Assembly (NCBI GenBank): GCA_028554795.2
Contig: CM068827.1
Coordinates: 77,311,677 to 77,375,676, forward strand
Length of the DNA: 64,000 nucleotides
Direction of reading: 5' to 3'
Source of the DNA: Sinohyriopsis cumingii
Taxonomy: Eukaryota; Mollusca; Bivalvia; Unionida; Unionidae
Part shown: positions 56,903-64,000 of the stretch, piece after piece
How positions within the stretch are numbered: position 1 is the first letter of the stretch
How the letters are laid out: every line of letters begins with the position of its first letter
Program-made: the position numbers and the translations under genes
The notes under the pieces: generated by a model
Databases searched by the model: none
What the model was told of the DNA's origin: nothing
The model's input: the letters and a program-made list of their open reading frames with translations, nothing else

Positions 56903-57484
56903 GTATTACTCTGTGTATGTGTGTGTATATGTATAGATATATATACACACACACATACAGATCAGTTTATGTGTACGTTTGAACTGGACTACGTACAGAC
57001 GAGTATATAATGCTATTCTTCTGACTTCAATAATGCATTGAAAATACATGTAACATGTTTAGAAAGGTTGTTTCGTTGTAAATCTTGCTGGCAGGATGAT
57101 TTTAGGCATCTTGTGCCCACCACCAATTACTTAATAAAGAATAGGGCAAAGAGTTCTAAGAATGAATTTAGGAGAGTTGTTCCTTTATCAGAATACATAG
57201 TTTGAATGAAAGCTGATACATTCATCTCAGGTACTAGCTGAATCGCTATAGTTTCATGTTGATGGGTGTTGCTTGTTTTTCAAGGAGTTGGATTTTGAAG
57301 CATTCCATGTGATCATTTACATGACTCCAGTCTCTCCTCCCCACCCCTCCTGAATACCTGTTTTCTCCTAGTTTTGGTTTCCTCATTCAGCTTCTCTGTT
57401 TAAGGCCCTGTGAAACCAATTTATTGAGTGAAGCCTTTTGTGTTGCACAAATCATTCACATCTTTTACTTTTAATTTCTTTCAG

Positions 57485-57617
57485 ATATCATAGGCGAGAT
57501 CGTGATGCCAAAAATGCTGAGAAAAAAGCCCTTGAATTGCAGGCCCAGATGGCAGATCAGCAGGCCAAACTGGATGATGCAGAGAACCAGAGAAAACATG
57601 CTGAAGCAGAAGCTGCA
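57485..57617 (+). CDS. Nuclear lamin, exon 2
   Basis: A 133-bp exon between a polypyrimidine/CAG acceptor and a GTAAGT donor. It completes the codon split at exon 1 and codes YHRRDRDAKNAEKKALELQA then QMADQQAKLDDAENQRKHAE, a coil 1B-like heptad region. Phase matches exon 1 (two bases carried over) and it ends on a codon boundary. Confidence 0.93.
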
Positions 57618-60600
57618 GTAAGTAAAATAAGATGGATCCATAGAAAGAGTATTCCATAATTAATGTTAAAGAAACCGTTTGATGGTGTTTGTATGATTTT
57701 ATTACAGCAGTGATGGAAAAGATGGTTGTGATGATGGTGATTGTGGTGTTTTTGAATGGCGATATTATGGTTAATGTTATGCAATTTGATGGGGATATAA
57801 TGACAAAAGATGATATTGGTAATATAAATTTTTAAAAGCTGATAGTTAATAAACAAGTATGTCTGGTCTCTCCAAACCAAGATGGTGTGATAACTTAGCG
57901 GTTCCAGCTTTTTTTTCTCCACATCCTCAGCATGTAAGATGTAAATATCTTTTTCATTGGGATTGACAGGTGAGAAAATGGGTTTCCATGAAATGCTCCA
58001 TTCAAATAGAACGTCATCTGCAGCATCCATTTTATAATCACTGCTAATAATAGATAATAGACCCTGAAACTGCATGGCGTAATTTTACCAAATCTGCATG
58101 GGGCTCAAATTTTGTCAATGATATTGTTATATTACGTAAGCAAAATGCAGATTTATTTTGCATTGTGCTAGTTAGGATTTATAGGTTACTGCATTTGTAT
58201 GGGGAAAATATGAACCTTGGGAGTGCAGTATATCCATCCGACAAAAACGAGTTCATTTTCCCATACATATGCAATAACCTTTTTATTATATGCTTATTTT
58301 CTTATTCTACCTATGGCTGAATTATATAAACAAAAATAGACAAGAAACAAAGTAACTGAATTTATGCTGTATTCCAAACTAAATACACAAGCGCAGATTC
58401 ATCAGTACACAACAACAAAATTAATAATGCGCATATAACTCTGTCCAGATAAGTTTGAAAATAGTCACTTTAGGAAAAAATGGTATTTTGGTCCGATAAA
58501 AATGAAATTTAGATTCATATTGTGAATGAATGCGCATTGCAACAACTTTTCCATTTAGTCTGGAATGAATAGATTATGGTGTTTTTGTTGATTCTGCTAA
58601 ATTTCGTGATAATGACTGGATTTATGTGTCAATTCTACATGAAGTACATCTGATTCCAGCGAGCGAGCAGCGTCTTTGACAAGTGTGTTTCTGTTCTGAC
58701 ATTGAATGTTTGAAATCATAATGTGGGAAAAATATGCAATTGCAATTATCAAAAAGACGCTATGGAATATAATGTTTATTTCATTTTGAGTGTAGTAAGG
58801 TGGCTGTAATTGCACTTGTAATATAGTCGAAGTTACAGTACAATTTCAAAATGTGTAATCAAGCTTGAGAATCAATGACATGGCTCATGGAATTTGGATT
58901 TGCAGAACTAAGAAAGTACATTTTGAGGAAATTCAGGTTGTAAAACTTTAAGTATATTTTTTGCCATTTTTATTACCAACTAAAGAGGACAGTTTATGCC
59001 TTGTCACTTGGATGTTATTTGTAGGGACCCAGCAGTTTTATGACCTGTCTGGTATCTATCACTAGCCTAAATCCTTAACATTGTATCAAAAAAGTTATCA
59101 CAGGATGTGGCAATGCAGCTGGTATGTGGCAGTCCATGAAACATCTGCTTTAGTTTATTCAGGAACAAATTTAATCAACCAAAATGTAAAGCGTCTACTA
59201 CATAAGTGTACATGATTTATTTATAAAGTAGTTCCAAATACACTATTGGGCACACGTCATGATACCCTCCCATGTCAGCCTTGAGAAAGACACTTGGCTT
59301 CAGTTTACTCTGCGTAATAAAACCAAGAATGTTAAACTAAAAAAAAAAAACTACCTATATAATTAATAAAGTTTGCCATCAGTCATTCGTGGCACCTTTT
59401 CAGTCATTCAGCATTGTACTTTGTTTATAATGATTGGTCTCTGTGTTTAGACTACTGCTAGGTAGGTGTGTGTAATTGTAGTTGAAACAGTGTGTGACTG
59501 ATTAACACTGAATTAGGTCATTGTATTGTGGTTGATACAGTTTAATGTGTCAGTCTGATTGCAGTTGTAACACTCTGTAACACATCTTTTGAGAAGCAAC
59601 TAAAAAAGACACCTTTTTTCCATGAAATATGGGCTTTGACATCTTTCAATGAAAATGGTCTTGGACATTTTATTGTAAGATTTTTTTTTATTACTGTATT
59701 TTACTTTTCAAAATACCTACTTTTACCTGGTACTGTGTAGCCAGGGTTGTGCTCATGTGCAGTTAGACCCTATGCATACTTTTTATTCTTTCCATCCGTG
59801 AATTGTGCATGTAGAGGTTTGCTACTGGTGGTGAGGTATTATGAGGTTGCCATTATCTAGGAGGTGATCACCCTCCGCGTTATTGCCTGGATCAAGTAAA
59901 TATTAATATTAAGTGGTGGAACTTACAGGTGGAATAAATAGAGCTCTGAGCAGATATATAGAACAGAATGACATGAACTTCCATACAAAAAAATTTAATC
60001 AATTACATAAACAACTGAGATAATACATTACAGTAGGAAGATACACTTTTTGGAATAAATCTTTCACCGAATTTCAAACACAGATATATTTATATAAATA
60101 GCTGATCTGTTTTAAATGATAGAATTTGTTCATCATAAAATTAAGTGAATGACCAAAATTGTTGCCTTGTACAACTTCATAACCTGTGCATTCTGGTTCA
60201 CTTCCAGCGTCACTATTTTTTCCTCTTGGTCCTTCTGCTCTTTGGTTTTTTTCCTCCAACCTCCCTAATGTCTCGCCTCTTTCCGGCCCTCAAACTTTGT
60301 GTGGGTCGGTGGATACGTAAGCATGTAGATACTTGTATCAATAGGTACCTGTATACGTCAGTGTACACGTCAATGGAGCTATTTCCCCTTTTAAAATAAA
60401 CAGAGAAGCAACCTAAATTTTCTGTCGGTTATTCTACTGGGAATTGGTCATTACTTCCCTCTCTTATGGTCAGATATCGTTCTGTCGGAATTGAGACAGA
60501 TGCCAAGGTTATTTTGTCAGCTAAACATGGCAGACCATAAACAAACTTATTTTCATAAGATTAATGTACTTCCTAATGGCTATTCGATCCTGACTCACAT

Positions 60601-61535
60601 TAACAGCACACGAGACATAAATAAGATTATTGTAAGAATTCAGATGCACTCAGACACTGTTATCTCATATTAAGAAAGTTGATCTACGAATTTAAACAAA
60701 ACCATGCAAATATAAGCAAATAAATTCATGCAAGTCATAATATTGGTATCAACAAATTATATGAAATTGATGCAGATACCTCATGCTTCAAGCTTTGTTC
60801 GCATATACTGCCAGAATTGTGTCTGTTGACTTTCCAGACATCCTGTCCATTCGATAAATGTTTAACGATAGAATCTCTTCCAAATTTATTCTCGGAGTCT
60901 CTTATAGTTTCACTCTTGCAGGAAAAATGCAGACCGATTAGATTTTTCGACGGGGGAATATTTAGAACTCAAGGAATTTGGTTTTGGAAACACATCCCTT
61001 ATTTAGTGTAACCAATCGGGATGAAATATATTTACTGCCTTTTATAACTAGGTGGCAAAATTGAGGTCAGCCTGACCTCTACTTTCCCGAATAACTATTC
61101 TGGAGAATTTCAAATTCTGACAGTTTAATATGAAATCGAAGTTAAACGTCCCCTTTCTAGTCATCTGACAGCTAAGTAAACAACGGCTTAATTAAGAATC
61201 ACATCCTTTCCCAACACAGACATTAGAAATCATTGCAGTATAGCAATTTGACAAGAACCTGTCCCCATAAATCTAATTATTGTTCTCTGGCCCAAAGTAA
61301 TATGCTTTTGATAGATTGACAGAAATTTGCACCCTCACAGTGCCATTGGCATTCTCATTATTATTTTGTTTTGTCTTCAATGTTTTATCACAGTGACCAG
61401 GTTATAGGACAGTCTGAATGTATTTTCTGCATGATAATTACTGTTTACATTGGCTGCTGAAGACTTCTAAAGGTCTTCCTAGAGATGAGCCAGGTAATCA
61501 CTGATTACATTATTGATATTAAAACACTTTTTCAG
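57618..61535. other. Lamin intron 2, no recognised gene
   Basis: AT-rich. A weak SINE-like tail (CTTGAGAAAGACACTTGGC, with an A10 run) is seen at about 59270-59350. Otherwise no feature. Confidence 0.6.
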
Positions 61536-61685
61536 CGTGCCCGTGCAGAATTAGCCCAGCTTGAGCGGCAGTTGGCCACAGCCAGGAAACAGCTGGAAGA
61601 TGAAACCCTGGCTCGGGTTGATCTTGAGAATCGAATTCAAAGCCTGAAGGAGGAATTGTCCTTTAAATCTCAGGTGTATGAGCAG
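61536..61685 (+). CDS. Nuclear lamin, exon 3
   Basis: A 150-bp exon (50 codons) with a TTTTTCAG acceptor and GTAAAT donor. It codes [20 protein letters not shown], then [20 protein letters not shown] and [10 protein letters not shown], matching the conserved lamin coil 1B segment LADETLLKVDLENR.QSL.E.L.F. In frame with exons 2 and 4. Confidence 0.95.
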
Positions 61686-62427
61686 GTAAATCTTCAAATT
61701 GTAATGCACATGAGCATAGATGTACCAAATACTGCATTGTCTATAATTTGTCATACCCGATGATCTTTATTGCCCACCATTAATCATCCGAGTTTTTTCT
61801 AGTGTGCGGGAATGCAATATGTCCACGTTTTGCATAACCTTGGAGGAAATTAAATGACTAGTCGTGCCAAAATTGCCTCAAGTTCAGATTTGGCACTTTT
61901 CCCTTGATCTGATGCATATGACTTCTTTTACGTATCAGGATTTATTCACACATTTCTCACAGGGACATTATTTTTTACAAGTTGTCATTGATATACGCAT
62001 AAATACAAGGATGTTGCTATTTCTGGTTGTTGGATCTCATTATTACACTTTCAGCCATCTAGTACTGTTATTTCTGTTTCATGTCGTCATCATTAACCTT
62101 GACTGACAATGAATTTTCATTGCTGCAATGGTATGTCTGTCCTTAGAATTTGACATCATCCAGGGTTATACCTTACTCTGTAGTATACTGCTATATCTTA
62201 TTACCACAATCTTTGCTTTATGCCTGTTTTAGAAATTGCAATGAAAGTCATTTAGTGAAATTGTTGATTGAAGCTATGAAATTTGTATTATTAGAATTGA
62301 CAGTAATATGTAGTTTTGAAAAAGATTATTTAAATGATTTAATACAAATATAGGATTATTTTATTGCTGTGTTGTATTGAGCTGTATTGTAGTCTGTTGC
62401 TCACAGCAAATAATTTTCCTCTAATCG

Positions 62428-63760
62428 AGGATTGCTTCAGTGGCCTAAGTGGTTAGAGCAAGTCATACCAAGGACTTTTAAAAATGGTACTAGCAGCTGC
62501 CTTGCTTGATGTTCAACATTAAGCCGTTAGTGTTAGGACTGGTCAGCCTGGTGTCAGAATAATGTCACTGGATGGGACATGATGCTACATGTCTGTGACA
62601 TGCTGCTGCAGTACTCAGACATGATTTATCTCCGATTTAAAGCAGAATTCCGCTTTTCTCCTGACTTAAATCCGATTTTTCTTGATATAGTCTGTTTTTT
62701 TTTAAAATGTCTGATCCGGGTTTTTCCCGTTTTTTTAAACAGTCTGTTTGGGCCCATTCCGCAACAACCCTTGTAGCGTATTCGCTCTTTATATTAGTTA
62801 GCCCACAACTCTTGTAAAGAGCTTTCTGATTGGTCAAAAGTTTAAATTCATCCAATGAATCTTCGTGAAAATGAAACTGATGGCAATGGAAAGAAGAAGC
62901 ATGCTTACAAAAAGTGGCGTCCTGAGTTGTTGAGAGAGACCATGACATGAGAAGTTTAGATAAAGGTTTACAAAATGTATGGGAATGGCTGGAGCAAAAG
63001 GTCGATGGAAATTTAGTTGGTCAGTTTTTAAGAAAACTAAACGCTTGAGGACTGCATGTCGCTAACACAAGCTGGAGCTTGAAAGGAAAAAGGCTGTCGT
63101 TGAGAAGGAAAAGAAACGATTGTACATTGAGCCAACAAAGTCATAGTTGAGAAAAAGAAAGACTAAAGAAATCTTTGATAAAGCCTCAAAAAGAGCTCGA
63201 CTGGCATATCAACAGGTTATGTCCAGTTGACAAAAAGACAAGTGAATATGTGGGATTATTTGTATATAGGTGATGTACTTGGGTGTTTATTTTACAGATT
63301 TGTTATGAAAAGAGAAAAGTGTAATATGTTGGCAGTAAAAAATGCCTAATTATTGACTTAATTACGATGTTAACACTGACATGCACATGAAATAACTTAA
63401 GCATCAATAGTATTGGAAAACAAATTCATGTGACAATAAATATTGTGAAATTATTCAAGTTGAAAATTTTTGGTAAGTTTGTTAGTTTTTCAGATGATTA
63501 TTTTGTTATATATTATGATCATAAGTTGCACCAGGAGCAGCTTTTCATGAGTGTAAAATGCATTTTGACCTGGACCCCCTGATCGGGGGTGCTGCCGCTC
63601 AAAACCCCGTTGGGGGAGGACCCCAAAACCTCCCTTCAGATTTTCAGCTTTTTTTGTATGGAAGACCAAAATCATGTCTGAGTACTAAACATAGCTATTA
63701 TTATGACTGAAAATTGTTAAAGCTACATTAAAAATCCAAATAACACACACCCACCCATGT
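62428..63760 (+). repeat. SINE interrupted by a 1.1-kb insertion
   Basis: The head at about 62440-62460 (TGGCCTAAGTGGTTAGAGC) is a tRNA-like A box. The body to 62609 matches the repeat at 13185-13377, and the 3' end resumes at about 63690-63760 (ATGACTGAAAATTG, AGCTACATTAAAAATCCAAAT, CA-rich end). The middle is occupied by the element at 62616-63680. Confidence 0.75.
62616..63680. mobile_element. Non-autonomous inverted-repeat element nested in the SINE
   Basis: A 1065-bp insertion with inverted ends CAGACATGATTT and AAATCATGTCTG, flanked by AGTACT on both sides (62610-62615, 63681-63686), a 6-bp and itself palindromic target. No transposase recognised; superfamily not assigned. Because AGTACT is a palindrome, the inverted ends could also be counted as 18 bp with a shorter duplication. 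Confidence 0.7.
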
Positions 63761-63805
63761 TTATGCCTCAGATATTTTTTATCTTTGTGCTGTTTTGCAT
63801 TTCAG

Positions 63806-63976
63806 GAGTTAAATGAGACCCGTACTCGAACTACGATGGAGATAGAGGAGGTTGATTCTCGTATTCACCAGGATTACGAGAACAAGGTCCAGGAAATGCT
63901 GCAGAACCTGAGGGCTGAGCATGAGGAGCAACTTAGGTTGGTGCGGGAGGAGGTTGAAATTCTGTACGAGGGCAAG
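63806..63976 (+). CDS. Nuclear lamin, exon 4
   Basis: A 171-bp exon (57 codons) with a TTTCAG acceptor and GTATTA donor near the window end. It codes ELNETRTRTTMEIEEVDSRI, HQDYENKVQEMLQNLRAEHE and EQLRLVREEVEILYEGK, the conserved lamin stretch equivalent to EINETRRRHETRLVEVD and the coil 1B/linker 12 region. The gene continues past the window edge. Confidence 0.95.
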
Positions 63977-64000
63977 GTATTAGATCAGTTTTGGTTGTTT

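Overview
The window looks like lophotrochozoan, probably molluscan, nuclear DNA. The right half holds the first four coding exons of a nuclear lamin gene spread over about 29 kb, with introns full of tRNA-derived SINEs, DNA-transposon remnants and (CA)n, (GA)n and (TA)n microsatellites. No bacterial genes, rRNA genes or CRISPR arrays are present.

The left half (1-33681) is two Polinton/Maverick elements in the same orientation. Element A (1-13068) runs off the left edge, so its capsid half is not visible; the visible part looks whole. Element B (13478-33681, 20.2 kb) is complete end to end, with long inverted terminal repeats beginning AGTAGT and a perfect 6-bp target duplication GTTATG. B is a fossil with about three to five breaks in its coding regions, and a 2.4-kb CACTA-like DNA transposon with an open transposase sits inside it. 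Read from left to right, B carries three small helical-protein genes, an unknown gene, the major capsid protein, a basic core protein, a penton-like region, a membrane protein, integrase, several basic GG-motif proteins, the packaging ATPase, a broken protein-primed DNA polymerase B, a CCHC zinc-knuckle gene, and a divergent pair of small genes next to the right terminal repeat. A repeats the order from integrase rightwards, and adds a BIR gene and a duplicated F-box-like gene pair that B lacks.

The most unusual observation is that the small genes near the Polinton ends do not finish with poly(A) signals. Each ends, about 20-35 nt after its stop codon, in what reads as a replication-dependent histone mRNA 3' end. 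This is a 6-bp stem and 4-nt loop (GGCCCTTTTCAGGGCC or a close variant), usually followed by ACCCA, and then by a purine-rich box (CTCGAAAAGAGAT type) at the spacing of a U7-binding histone downstream element. There are seven instances (two in A, five in B), all in the sense orientation of their genes. Two of B's lie inside its terminal repeats. The divergent gene pair beside the right terminal repeat also shares a histone-pair-like promoter with two CCAAT boxes, a CRE and TATA boxes. Core genes such as the zinc-knuckle gene instead show ordinary AATAAA signals. The arrangement suggests that a subset of element genes is tied to S-phase, SLBP/U7-dependent expression.

From 33688 onward the host locus begins. 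Lamin exon 1 starts at 34608, only about 0.9 kb from the end of element B. Intron 1 (22.5 kb) holds three copies of one tRNA-type SINE, a MULE-like element with an 11-bp target duplication, piggyBac and hAT transposase relics, a TTAA-flanked piggyBac-type MITE and a THAP-domain relic. Exons 2, 3 and 4 lie at 57485, 61536 and 63806, and a SINE split by a 1.1-kb element lies in intron 3.
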